From positions 1-64,000 of the forward strand of contig JAFLEI010000033.1 of NCBI GenBank assembly GCA_017301975.1: 64,000 nt of DNA. Direction: 5' to 3'. This stretch comes from Verrucomicrobiota bacterium. GTDB lineage: Bacteria; Verrucomicrobiota; Verrucomicrobiia; Verrucomicrobiales; Verrucomicrobiaceae. Positions 43,752 through 51,653 of the stretch are shown here, in pieces. Position 1 is the first letter of the stretch, and each line of letters opens with the position of its first letter. Under the pieces are notes generated by a model. The model was not told the origin of the DNA, searched no databases, and saw only the letters and a list, made by a program, of their open reading frames with translations. Made by a program: the position numbers and the translations under genes.

Positions 43752-46322
43752 ATGCACCTCCGCCTTTTTTCCTTCCTCGTCTTCGCGAGCACCGCTGTCT
43801 TCGCTCAAACGAAGCCGGCTTACACTTTCCCCATCAAGGCGCTGACCGCCGAGGAGGAGCTCAAAACAATCGAACTGCCGAATGGTTACTCCTTGGAGCT
43901 GGTGCTGAGTGATCCGATCATCAAGGAGCCGACGGCGATCGCCTTCGATGGGAACGGCAAAATGTACATCGTCGAAATGCGGACCTACATGCAGGACATC
44001 GACGGCACGGACGAGCTGACGCCGAAGAGCCGCATCTCACTGCATGAATCGACGAAGGGCGATGGGGTGTTCGACAAGCACAGCGTCTATATGGACAACA
44101 TCCTGCTGCCGCGCATGGTGCTGCCGCTGGATGACCGCGTGCTGGTGGGCATCACGGACACGAACGACATCACGCTGCATCGCGATGCGAATGGCGACGG
44201 CGTGGCGGATGAGCAAGCGCCGTGGTATGTCGGCGGGCCGCGCGGCGGCAACATGGAGCACCAGCCCAGCGGGCTGGTGTGGGGTCTGGACAACTGGATT
44301 TACACGACCTACAACGGCTACCGCCTGCGCTGGAATGGCAAGAAAGCGCCGCTGAAGGAAAACACCGCGCCGAACGGCGGCCAGTGGGGTCTGGCGCAGG
44401 ATGACTACGGCAAGATGTGGTGGAGCAATGCCGGTGGCGAAAAGGGCCTGTGGAACTACCAGGCACCGATCCTCTACGCCGCGATCAATGTGCCGCAGCA
44501 GAAGAGCGAGAAATACGACACGGTGTGGCCCATCGTGGCGCTGGGAGATTTCCAGGGCGGGCCAGGGCGCTTTCACTCGCCGGAAGATCTGCGTTTGAAT
44601 CACTTCACGGGCTGCGCCGGACAGACCGTCTATCGTGGTGATCGTTTGCCGAAGGAGCTGTATGGGAATGTGTTTCTGCCGGAGCCGGTGGGGCGTTTGA
44701 TCAGGCGTTCGATTGTGGAGATGAAGGATGGCATCACCACGGTGAAGAATCCGTATGAGGCGGAGATGAGCGAGTTCATCCGCAGCAGCGACCCGAATTT
44801 CCGCCCGCTGAACATGACGACGGGGCCGGATGGCTGCCTGTATATTGTGGATGCGTACCGTGGCATCATTCAAGAGGGCAACTGGGTGAAGCCGGGCAGC
44901 TTCCTGCGCGGCGCGATCGAGCCCACTGGCATGCAATATGTGACTGGCCATGGCCGCGTGTGGCGTCTCGCTCACAAGGACTTTAAGCCCGGCCCGCAGC
45001 CGAAGATGATCGGTGAAACGGCTGAACAACTGGTGGCGCATCTCACGCATCCGAACGGCTTCTGGCGCGACACCGCGCAGCGCATGCTGGTGGTGAAGAA
45101 CGACAAATCCGTGGTGCCTGCACTCATTGAGATGGCCGCGAAGAATGAGAACCATCTGGCCCGCCTGCATGCGCTGTGGACGCTGGAAGGGCTGGATGCG
45201 ATCACGCCTGAGATCATTCATACCGCGATGAAGGATGAGCATCCGCAGATGCGTGCGAGCGGCATCCGCGTGGCTGAGACACTGCTGAAAAAAGGTGACA
45301 CCGCCTTGATCGCCGACATCAAGGCGATGCGTGCCGACAAAGATCCGACGGTGGTCCTGCAAACACTCTACACCAGCCGTCACTTCAACTGGCCGAACTG
45401 GAAACTCGAAGCACAGACGGTGCTCATGACCTCGCCGAGCATTGGTGTGAGGGAAATCGGTGCGCAGCTGCTGGTGGAGGCACCGAAGATCAGCGGCAGC
45501 TTCACCAAGGATGAGAGGAAGCAACTGGAGCGTGGCCAGGAAATCTTCCGTTCGCTTTGCTTCGCCTGCCATGGCTTCGATGGCAATGGCATGCCGATCG
45601 CCGGACGTGAGGGAGCGACGCTGGCGCCGCCGCTGGCGGGTTCCAAGACGGCGGTGCAGGGAGATGCCATCGTGCGTGTGATGATGAACGGCCTCACCGG
45701 GCCCATCAATGGCAAGACCTACGAGGCGCAGATGGTGCCGATGGCGACAAACAACGATCAGTGGATCGCCGACGTGACGAGCTACATCCGCAAGGCCTTT
45801 GGCAACAACGGCAAGCTGGTGCAGAAGAAGGAGGTGGAGAAGCTGCGCAAGGAGCTCTCCAAGCGCACCACACCGTGGAGCATTGAAGAGCTGCAGGCTC
45901 TGTACCCGCAGCCGCTGAAAAATCGCGCAGCGTGGAAGCTTACGGCCAGCCACAATGAAAAGGAAACGGCCAAGGCTGTCGATGGCGACATCGCCACGCG
46001 CTGGGACAGCCGCAAGCCGCAGACTCCGGACATGTGGTTCCAGATCGATCTGCCCGAAGCCACCGAGATCTCCGGGCTCGTGCTCGACACGGGCAAGTCT
46101 CACAACGACTACCCGCGTCAGTATAAGATCGAGCTGTCACTCAACGGCAGCGAATGGGAGAAGCCCGTGCTTCAGGGCAAAGGCGATGCCGGAGCCGTCG
46201 AATATCTCTTTCCCAAACCTGCCAAGGTGAAATCCATCCGCATTTCACAGACCGGTGAAGTGAAAGGGACATATTGGTCGATTCATGAGCTGGAAGTGCT
46301 GGGCGTGGTGAAGAAGCCGTAA
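43752..46322 (+). CDS. PVC-type dehydrogenase with HEAT-like repeats, c-type heme site and F5/8C domain
   Basis: The 856-residue protein has a signal peptide (LRLFSFLVFASTAVFA). Residues about 40-400 form a beta-propeller like membrane-bound dehydrogenases (IAFDGNGKMYIVEM, DANGDGVADE, GPDGCLYIVDAYRG). HEAT-like repeats follow (ALIEMAAKNENHLARLHALWTLEGL), then a c-type cytochrome site CFACH (C603, C606, H607). The C-terminal 130 residues are a discoidin/F5/8C carbohydrate-binding-like domain (AVDGDIATRWDS, YWSIHELEVLG). This domain set is typical of the PVC superphylum and is thought to oxidise sugars or alcohols in the periplasm. The heme axial Met is not located. Confidence 0.9.
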   Translation: MHLRLFSFLVFASTAVFAQTKPAYTFPIKALTAEEELKTIELPNGYSLELVLSDPIIKEPTAIAFDGNGKMYIVEMRTYMQDIDGTDELTPKSRISLHESTKGDGVFDKHSVYMDNILLPRMVLPLDDRVLVGITDTNDITLHRDANGDGVADEQAPWYVGGPRGGNMEHQPSGLVWGLDNWIYTTYNGYRLRWNGKKAPLKENTAPNGGQWGLAQDDYGKMWWSNAGGEKGLWNYQAPILYAAINVPQQKSEKYDTVWPIVALGDFQGGPGRFHSPEDLRLNHFTGCAGQTVYRGDRLPKELYGNVFLPEPVGRLIRRSIVEMKDGITTVKNPYEAEMSEFIRSSDPNFRPLNMTTGPDGCLYIVDAYRGIIQEGNWVKPGSFLRGAIEPTGMQYVTGHGRVWRLAHKDFKPGPQPKMIGETAEQLVAHLTHPNGFWRDTAQRMLVVKNDKSVVPALIEMAAKNENHLARLHALWTLEGLDAITPEIIHTAMKDEHPQMRASGIRVAETLLKKGDTALIADIKAMRADKDPTVVLQTLYTSRHFNWPNWKLEAQTVLMTSPSIGVREIGAQLLVEAPKISGSFTKDERKQLERGQEIFRSLCFACHGFDGNGMPIAGREGATLAPPLAGSKTAVQGDAIVRVMMNGLTGPINGKTYEAQMVPMATNNDQWIADVTSYIRKAFGNNGKLVQKKEVEKLRKELSKRTTPWSIEELQALYPQPLKNRAAWKLTASHNEKETAKAVDGDIATRWDSRKPQTPDMWFQIDLPEATEISGLVLDTGKSHNDYPRQYKIELSLNGSEWEKPVLQGKGDAGAVEYLFPKPAKVKSIRISQTGEVKGTYWSIHELEVLGVVKKP

Positions 46323-46348
46323 AGCGGTCTCACCTTGCAACCTGACTG

Positions 46349-46373
46349 GAACGGGATAACTGCTGTCCCGTTC
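46349..46373 (+). terminator. Weak hairpin after the PVC gene
   Basis: GAACGGGA (46349-46356) and TCCCGTTC (46366-46373) form an 8-bp stem with a 9-base loop. No proper T-run follows, and ATG 46384 comes ten bases later. It may terminate the cytochrome transcript in part or hinder the exporter's start. Confidence 0.35.
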
Positions 46374-46383
46374 TTAAATCTCC

Positions 46384-47343
46384 ATGAAGCAGTTGTTCCA
46401 TTCCATCGGCACCATGGTGCTGATCTTCGGGTTGCTTGGTTGCAAGCGCCCGCCTTCCAACCTGCTGCAAGGCTATGTGGAGGGTGAGTTTGTTTATGTT
46501 TCCTCACCGCTGGGCGGCAGGCTGACCAAGCTGAATGTGCAGCGGGGCGCGCAGGTGAAGGAGGGTGATGTTCTGTTTGCGCTGGAGGATGTGGCTGAAA
46601 CGGCGGCGCGGGATGAGGCGAGCCACCGGCTGCAACAAGCCAAGAACACGCTGGAGGATGCGCAAAAAGGCAAAAGGCCGACGGAGATTGCGTCGCTGGA
46701 GGCACAACTGAAGCAGGCGCGTGAGGTTTTGGCGTTGTCGGAGATCGGGCTTAACCGCCAGCTAGAGCTGACGAAATCCGGTGCCGTGGCCGTGGACAGC
46801 ACGGACCAGGCCCGCAGCACGAATGTGCAGAGCCGCCAGCGAGTGGAGCAACTGGAGGCTGATCTCAAAACAGCGGCACTGGGCATGCGCAGTGATGCGG
46901 TGGCGGCGCTGGAGGCGGAAGTGAAAGCGCGTGAGGCGGCGCTGTCCAAAGCCGCGTGGGATCTTTCTCAGAAGCAGCAAAGCGCGCCGCAGGCGGGAGT
47001 GGTGAATGACACGCTCTATCGTGCAGGTGAAATGGTGGTGGCGGGACGACCGGTGGTGTCACTGCTGCCGCCGGCCAACCTCAAGGTGCGCACCTTTGTA
47101 CCGGAAACGCGGCTGACGGGCCTGAAGGTGGGCGATGGGGTGAAGGTGCGGCTGGATGGTGCTGCGGAGGCGCTGAATGCGAAGGTGAGCTTCATCGCGC
47201 CGCAGGCGGAATACACGCCGCCGGTGATCTACAGCCAGGAGAACCGCAGCAAGCTGGTGTTCATGATCGAGCTGCGCTTTGAGGATGCGGTGGCGGCGAA
47301 GCTGCACCCGGGACAACCTGTTGATGTGGAATTTGCACCCTGA
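46384..47343 (+). CDS. HlyD-type membrane-fusion (periplasmic adaptor) lipoprotein, YbhG-like
   Basis: The 319-residue protein has a lipoprotein signal (TMVLIFGLLGCKRP). The lipoyl-like half-motif VEGEFVYVSSPLGGRLTKLNVQRGAQVKEGDVLFALED is followed by a long alpha-hairpin (DEASHRLQQAKNTLEDAQ, then QSRQRVEQLEADLKTAALG). The second half of the lipoyl domain (DLSQKQQSAPQAGVVNDTLY) and beta-barrel regions come last. It is the adaptor of a tripartite exporter and is followed after three bases by its ATPase gene. Confidence 0.9.
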   Translation: MKQLFHSIGTMVLIFGLLGCKRPPSNLLQGYVEGEFVYVSSPLGGRLTKLNVQRGAQVKEGDVLFALEDVAETAARDEASHRLQQAKNTLEDAQKGKRPTEIASLEAQLKQAREVLALSEIGLNRQLELTKSGAVAVDSTDQARSTNVQSRQRVEQLEADLKTAALGMRSDAVAALEAEVKAREAALSKAAWDLSQKQQSAPQAGVVNDTLYRAGEMVVAGRPVVSLLPPANLKVRTFVPETRLTGLKVGDGVKVRLDGAAEALNAKVSFIAPQAEYTPPVIYSQENRSKLVFMIELRFEDAVAAKLHPGQPVDVEFAP

Positions 47344-47346
47344 ACG

Positions 47347-48273
47347 ATGAGCGAGGAACTGGCCATCGACGTGAAGGGCATGACGAAGGTCTTCGGCACG
47401 CGGACGGTCGTGAACAAGATCGACCTGCAGGTGCGCAAGGGGGAGATCTACGGCTTTCTGGGGCCCAATGGCAGCGGCAAGACCACCTTCATCCGCATGC
47501 TGTGCGGTCTGCTGAAGGCGGACGAAGGCAGCGGCACATGCCTGGGTTTTGATGTGATCAAACAGAGTGAGGAGATCAAGAAGCAGGTGGGGTACATGAC
47601 GCAGCGCTTCAGCTTCTATGAGGATCTGAGCATTCGAGAGAATCTGGATTTCGTGGCGCGGATGTATGGCGTCAAAAACCGGGGTGATGTGGTGAACAAT
47701 TCGATCAAACGGCTCGGCCTCTCCGGACGCGAGCAGCAGCTTGCGGGTCAGTTGTCTGGCGGGTGGAAGCAGCGGCTGGCGCTGGCGGCGTGTTTGATTC
47801 ATGAGCCGAAGCTGCTGCTGCTGGATGAACCCACGGCAGGCGTGGACCCGAAGGCGCGGCGTGATTTCTGGGAGCAGATTCACCAACTCGCCGCCGAGGG
47901 GCTGACGTTTCTCATCACCACGCATTACATGGACGAGGCAGAGCGCTGCCACAGGCTGGCCTATCTGGCGTATGGCAATCTGCTCACGCATGGCACGGTG
48001 CAGGAGGTGATCGACAGCGCGCATCTGACCACGTGGCAGGTGAAGGGGAACGAACTGCTGAAGCTCGCGGGAGAACTCCGCGGAAAACCGGGTGTGCATC
48101 AGGCGGTGGCGTTTGGCACCTCGCTGCATGTCAGCGGTGGCGAGGCGGCGGCGCTGGAGCAGGCCATCGCGCCTTTCCGCAAGGACTACGAGTGGACACT
48201 GATCCGCTCCGGCCTGGAGGATGTGTTCATTCACCTGATGGACCAATCGAAGGACAACTTTGCCGCTGCATGA
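47347..48273 (+). CDS. ABC transporter ATP-binding protein, YbhF-like exporter
   Basis: The 308-residue protein has Walker A GPNGSGKTT, signature LSGGWKQRLALAA, Walker B LLLLDEPTAGVDP and the H-loop TTHYMDEA. It has one ATPase domain, not two as in E. coli YbhF, so two copies are needed per transporter. The C-terminal 90 residues are the DUF4162-like tail (VTTWQVKGNEL... type) common in this group. It is co-transcribed with the adaptor and the permease, whose ATG overlaps its TGA. Confidence 0.93.
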   Translation: MSEELAIDVKGMTKVFGTRTVVNKIDLQVRKGEIYGFLGPNGSGKTTFIRMLCGLLKADEGSGTCLGFDVIKQSEEIKKQVGYMTQRFSFYEDLSIRENLDFVARMYGVKNRGDVVNNSIKRLGLSGREQQLAGQLSGGWKQRLALAACLIHEPKLLLLDEPTAGVDPKARRDFWEQIHQLAAEGLTFLITTHYMDEAERCHRLAYLAYGNLLTHGTVQEVIDSAHLTTWQVKGNELLKLAGELRGKPGVHQAVAFGTSLHVSGGEAAALEQAIAPFRKDYEWTLIRSGLEDVFIHLMDQSKDNFAAA

Positions 48274-49406
48274 AACGGTACTTTTCCATCACCCGCTTTC
48301 TGGCGATCATCATCAAGGAGTTCATCCAGATGCGGCGGGATCGTGTGACCTTTGGCATGATGGTGGGCATTCCGCTGCTGCAGCTCATGCTGTTTGGCTA
48401 TGCGATCAACTCTGATCCGAAGCACCTTCCTGCGGCTGTGCTCATGAATGACAGCGGACCGCAGGCGCGCACGCTGCTGAGCGCCATCCGCAACAGCGGC
48501 TACTACGAGTTTGTGCGGCAGGTGAAAAGCGAGGCCGAGGCGCGCGAGGTGCTGGAGCATGGCGAGGTGCAGTTCGTCATCACCATTCCGCAGGATTTCT
48601 CACGCGACCTGCTGAGGGGAGACAAACCCACCCTGCTGATCGAAGCCGACGCGACTGATCCTGCGGCGACGAGCAATGCCATCAACATCCTGCGCCCGCT
48701 GCTGACCACGGCGCTGATGAATGACTTCAAGGGCCCGCTGGCTTACCTGGCCCAGGGCGATGCGCCCATCGATCTGCGCATTCATGCGCTGTACAATCCA
48801 GAGGCGATCACGCAGTACAACATCGTGCCCGGGCTGATGGGCGTGGTGCTGACGATGACGATGGTGATGATCACCGCGCTGGCGATCACGCGGGAGCGGG
48901 AGCGCGGCACGATGGAGAATCTGCTCTCGATGCCGACACGGCCGTTTGAAGTGCTGCTGGGGAAGATCATCCCGTACCTGTTTGTGGGCTACATCCAAGT
49001 CGGGCTCATTCTGCTGGCCGCGCATTTTCTTTTCCATGTGCCCTTTGTGGGAAACATTGGGCTGCTGTTTGTAGCCGCATTTGTCTTCATTGCGGCGAAC
49101 CTCGCGGTGGGGATCACGTTTTCGACGCTGGCCACGAATCAGCTTCAGGCGGTGCAGGGGTCGTTCTTTTTCTTTCTGCCCTCGCTGCTGCTCTCCGGTT
49201 TCATGTTTCCGTTTCGTGGCATGCCGCAATGGGCGCAGTATATCGGCGAGGTGCTGCCGCTGACGCATTTTCTGCGCATCATTCGCGGGGTGCTGCTGAA
49301 GGGGAACGACTTTGCGGACATCTCGTTGCAGCTGTGGCAGATCGGGCTGTTTGCGATCGTGGCGTTGTTTATCGGGGTGTTCCGCTATAGGCAGACGCTG
49401 GATTGA
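48270..49406 (+). CDS. ABC-2-type permease, YbhS/YbhR-like
   Basis: From ATG 48270 it is 378 residues. An N-terminal helix (ITRFLAIIIKEFIQMRRDRVTFGMMVGIPLLQLMLFGYA) and a large periplasmic domain are followed by five or six membrane segments (VVLTMTMVMITALAI, LFVGYIQVGLILLAAHFLF, VFIAANLAVGITF) with the signature RERERGTMENLLSMPTRP. It exports a hydrophobic compound; drugs are known cargo for YbhGFSR. Only one permease gene is present, unlike ybhSR, so a homodimer is implied. The frame also extends upstream within the ATPase gene; ATGA at 48270-48273 marks the real start. Confidence 0.92.
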   Translation: MKRYFSITRFLAIIIKEFIQMRRDRVTFGMMVGIPLLQLMLFGYAINSDPKHLPAAVLMNDSGPQARTLLSAIRNSGYYEFVRQVKSEAEAREVLEHGEVQFVITIPQDFSRDLLRGDKPTLLIEADATDPAATSNAINILRPLLTTALMNDFKGPLAYLAQGDAPIDLRIHALYNPEAITQYNIVPGLMGVVLTMTMVMITALAITRERERGTMENLLSMPTRPFEVLLGKIIPYLFVGYIQVGLILLAAHFLFHVPFVGNIGLLFVAAFVFIAANLAVGITFSTLATNQLQAVQGSFFFFLPSLLLSGFMFPFRGMPQWAQYIGEVLPLTHFLRIIRGVLLKGNDFADISLQLWQIGLFAIVALFIGVFRYRQTLD

Positions 49407-49452
49407 TTGGGGCAATGGTGTTAATGATGCATTTTATGAGCATACTCTTCCC

Positions 49453-49866
49453 ATGAATCCCGACACTGCAGGCCAGTCCTTTGAGCTGCGACGCTTCCCC
49501 AATCTAAGGGACCCGGCTTTTAGATTCATGGGGGCTTACCTCACGCTGCAAGTGTTGCATAACTGGCTCCACGGTCTGATTCTCATTGGCTTGCTTCTGA
49601 TTTACTGGTTTTGGCGGCTGCAGCGTCCGGCCAGCTACCTCCAACTTTCTAACACTGGAATCATTTCCACGGCTGGTGGGTTCCGCAGCATCAAGATCAA
49701 CAAATCGCAGGTAGAGGAAGTGTCCCTGACATCCAAGGGCGTCATCATTGCATGGAAAAAGGCGGGCGTGCCGCATTACACTCCGGTGAGCTCTGCGTGG
49801 TTCGACGATGAGGTTTGGCGCAAGGCCTGTCCGGCGCTTCTGGCGTGGAGACCAGCTCAGGTTTAG
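49453..49866 (+). CDS. Small membrane protein with PH-like domain
   Basis: The 137-residue protein begins with a polar stretch, then one or two membrane segments (AYLTLQVLHNWLHGLILIGLLLIYWFW). A beta-rich part follows (SYLQLSNTGIISTAGGFRSIKINKSQVEEVSLTSKGVIIAWKK) with an outline like bacterial PH domains. It lies 46 bases after the permease gene. Its stop overlaps that of the amidohydrolase gene on the other strand. Function unknown. Confidence 0.65.
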   Translation: MNPDTAGQSFELRRFPNLRDPAFRFMGAYLTLQVLHNWLHGLILIGLLLIYWFWRLQRPASYLQLSNTGIISTAGGFRSIKINKSQVEEVSLTSKGVIIAWKKAGVPHYTPVSSAWFDDEVWRKACPALLAWRPAQV

Positions 49867-50828
49867 AGCCGGTAAAACTTGGTCGCATTGCCCGACCACA
49901 GCTTGCGCTGGTCGGCGAAGGGGCGTGATCCCACGATCTCATCCAGGGCCTCGACCCAGCCGCGCACGCGGCTGCCGAGGAGGCAGACGGGCCAGTCGCC
50001 GCCGAAGAAGACGCGGTCGGGGCCGAAGGCATCGAGGCAGTGGTTCACCACGGGGGCGAGGTCTTCGGGGCGCCATTCGCCGGGTGGCACGAAGGCGACG
50101 ATGCCGCTGATCTTGCACATGACGCCGGGGCAGGCGGCGACGGCATCGATGCCGCGTTTCCAGCCGTCGGCGGTGCAGGTGCGCGGGAGGCCGGGGCCGA
50201 GTTTGGGATTGAAGGCTTTGGGGTCGCCATTGCCGCAGTGGTCGAGCACGAAGCGGGTTTCGGGGCACTGCTGGATGAGTTTCACGGCGTCGGGCAATTC
50301 GGTAGGGCGCATGGTGAGTTCGAAATTCAGCCCGTGTTTGCCGAGGGTCTGCACGCCGCGCATGAAGTCTGGACGCAGGCAGTAGCCACGCGGGGTGGAG
50401 GGGCCGTGCAGCACCTGGCGCAGACCTTTGACGATGCCAGTGCCGGCGTAGCGCTGCACGTAGCTTTCGAAATCGGCGGAGGCGGGACGCCCGCCGATGG
50501 TGGCGGCGATGGTCGGGGTGTTGCGAGCGCGGATTTGCGCGACGATGGCGTCGGCTTCTTTGATGTGGTCGCGGGGTGCCACATCGACCTCCATGTAGAT
50601 GGCCTTCACGTTCAGGCCGTGAGTGGCCTCTTGGTACTCGGGCGTGAGGAAGGTGTGCTGCAGCACCTCCGGCGCGGTTTTGACCCAGGGAGGGTTCACA
50701 AAATTGCCGCCCCAGAGGTGCTGATGGGTGTCGATGATGAGCTTGTCTGCACGCCGGGTGGTTGTGGTGCAGGAGGAGGCAGTGAGAGCTGCGGCGGAGG
50801 CGGTGTGGAGGAACTGGCGGCGGTTCAT
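49863..50828 (-). CDS. Exported amidohydrolase-2 family hydrolase
   Basis: From ATG 50828 it is 321 residues. The N-terminus MNRRQFLHTASAAALTASSC is a Tat-type or lipoprotein signal. The TIM-barrel amidohydrolase pattern is clear: IIDTHQHLWGG near the start (metal-binding HxH), LDHCGN in the middle and FFGGDWPV near the end. This group includes rhamnono-lactonase and related sugar-lactone hydrolases. Substrate unknown. It is convergent with the small membrane gene. Confidence 0.85.
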   Translation of the reverse strand: MNRRQFLHTASAAALTASSCTTTTRRADKLIIDTHQHLWGGNFVNPPWVKTAPEVLQHTFLTPEYQEATHGLNVKAIYMEVDVAPRDHIKEADAIVAQIRARNTPTIAATIGGRPASADFESYVQRYAGTGIVKGLRQVLHGPSTPRGYCLRPDFMRGVQTLGKHGLNFELTMRPTELPDAVKLIQQCPETRFVLDHCGNGDPKAFNPKLGPGLPRTCTADGWKRGIDAVAACPGVMCKISGIVAFVPPGEWRPEDLAPVVNHCLDAFGPDRVFFGGDWPVCLLGSRVRGWVEALDEIVGSRPFADQRKLWSGNATKFYRL

Positions 50829-50897
50829 GGCAAGGATGGAGATGCCTATACGAGGATGAGACACGACTCCTTGTGAGGATACGCTAGCCTGGATGCC

Positions 50898-51353
50898 TTA
50901 TTCGTCCGCATTCAGCCCTTCAATATCCGCCAAATCCTTGTGCCGGCCACTTGCCCGTTTGTTGCGGATCAAATCTTCCAGCGCAATAACCGGCACCGTG
51001 AGGCCGTCGAAATCGGCCAGTTGTTTGCGTGGTACGCATTCAGCAAATTCGACGCCTGAAATCTGGTTGAGGATTTCGATCCGATTCGGCGGGAACCCAA
51101 AACGCACAATGTTTCCAGGTTTGAGAAACAGGGACTCATCGACCATGCCCGGTTTAAAACCGAAGCGTTCCAAGCTCTTTAGAAGGCGATGCGTGTTCTC
51201 GACACTCATCTCCACCCAGACGTCCATATCCTGGGTCAGCCGCGGGTAGCCGTGGTAGCCCACTGCCCAGCCGCCGATCAAGAGATACTCAACCTTCTCC
51301 TCGTTGAGATACCTCAAAAACTCGGTCAAATCGTCTGAGAGCATCCTCTCCAT
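50898..51353 (-). CDS. Nucleotidyltransferase-fold protein
   Basis: The 151-residue protein has GGWAVGYHGYPRLTQDMDVWVE, the nucleotidyltransferase active-site outline (GG...RxTxDxD). It resembles DUF6036/AbiEii-like small NTase proteins, which are often toxins or parts of two-gene modules. The preceding small gene overlaps it by 65 bases. Whether it is a toxin, a housekeeping NTase or inactive is not settled by the sequence. Confidence 0.75.
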   Translation of the reverse strand: MERMLSDDLTEFLRYLNEEKVEYLLIGGWAVGYHGYPRLTQDMDVWVEMSVENTHRLLKSLERFGFKPGMVDESLFLKPGNIVRFGFPPNRIEILNQISGVEFAECVPRKQLADFDGLTVPVIALEDLIRNKRASGRHKDLADIEGLNADE

Positions 51354-51486
51354 AATAGGCCAGTCGTAGTTTTTCGATTCCTAAAAAGCGCTCCCGTGCC
51401 GGACGAGACATCCAGTACTCGTAATCCTCGCGCCGCTGATCCTCGAACGTGCCCACCGAGATCGCAGTACGATCCAGACGGTTCAT
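51289..51486 (-). CDS. Small protein upstream of the nucleotidyltransferase gene
   Basis: From ATG 51486 it is 65 residues, strongly charged (EDQRREDYEYWMSRPARERFLGIEKLRLAYYGEDALRRFDRVFEV). The pattern ERFLGIEKLRLAYYG is common in small proteins that sit before NTase-like genes in two-gene modules. It overlaps the NTase gene by 65 bases in a different frame, so the pair is coupled. It may be the cognate antitoxin. The frame extends to 51516. Confidence 0.65.
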   Translation of the reverse strand: MNRLDRTAISVGTFEDQRREDYEYWMSRPARERFLGIEKLRLAYYGEDALRRFDRVFEVSQRGEG

Positions 51487-51592
51487 GTTCAGCAGTGAAT
51501 GAGCGGCGGGTGACATCTCAACTCATGGTAGAGGCAAAGCTTGGCCACGCAAGGCGGGTTCTCAGGACACTGCGAGATGGTGCTCTGGATGC

Positions 51593-51624
51593 AAAAACGG
51601 GCGACCATCTCTGGCCGCCCGTTT
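51593..51624 (-). terminator. Rho-independent terminator after lpdA
   Basis: AAACGGGCG (51595-51603) and CGCCCGTTT (51616-51624) form a perfect 9-bp stem with a 12-base loop. On the minus strand it is followed by a T-run (A-tract at 51593-51597). It lies 29 bases past the lipoamide dehydrogenase stop. Confidence 0.85.
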
Positions 51625-51653
51625 GAATGGATGAAGCTAGGAGCTCAGCGCGA

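Noticed and set aside
44037..46103. 688-residue frame antisense to the PVC cytochrome gene
   Set aside because: It is Arg/His-rich without motifs, whereas the opposite strand encodes a full signal peptide, propeller and CxxCH site.
48033..48269. N-terminal extension of the YbhS-like permease within the ATPase gene
   Set aside because: The extension reads as GC-rich Arg/Gly sequence in another frame of the ATPase gene, and ATGA at 48270 gives a natural membrane-protein start.
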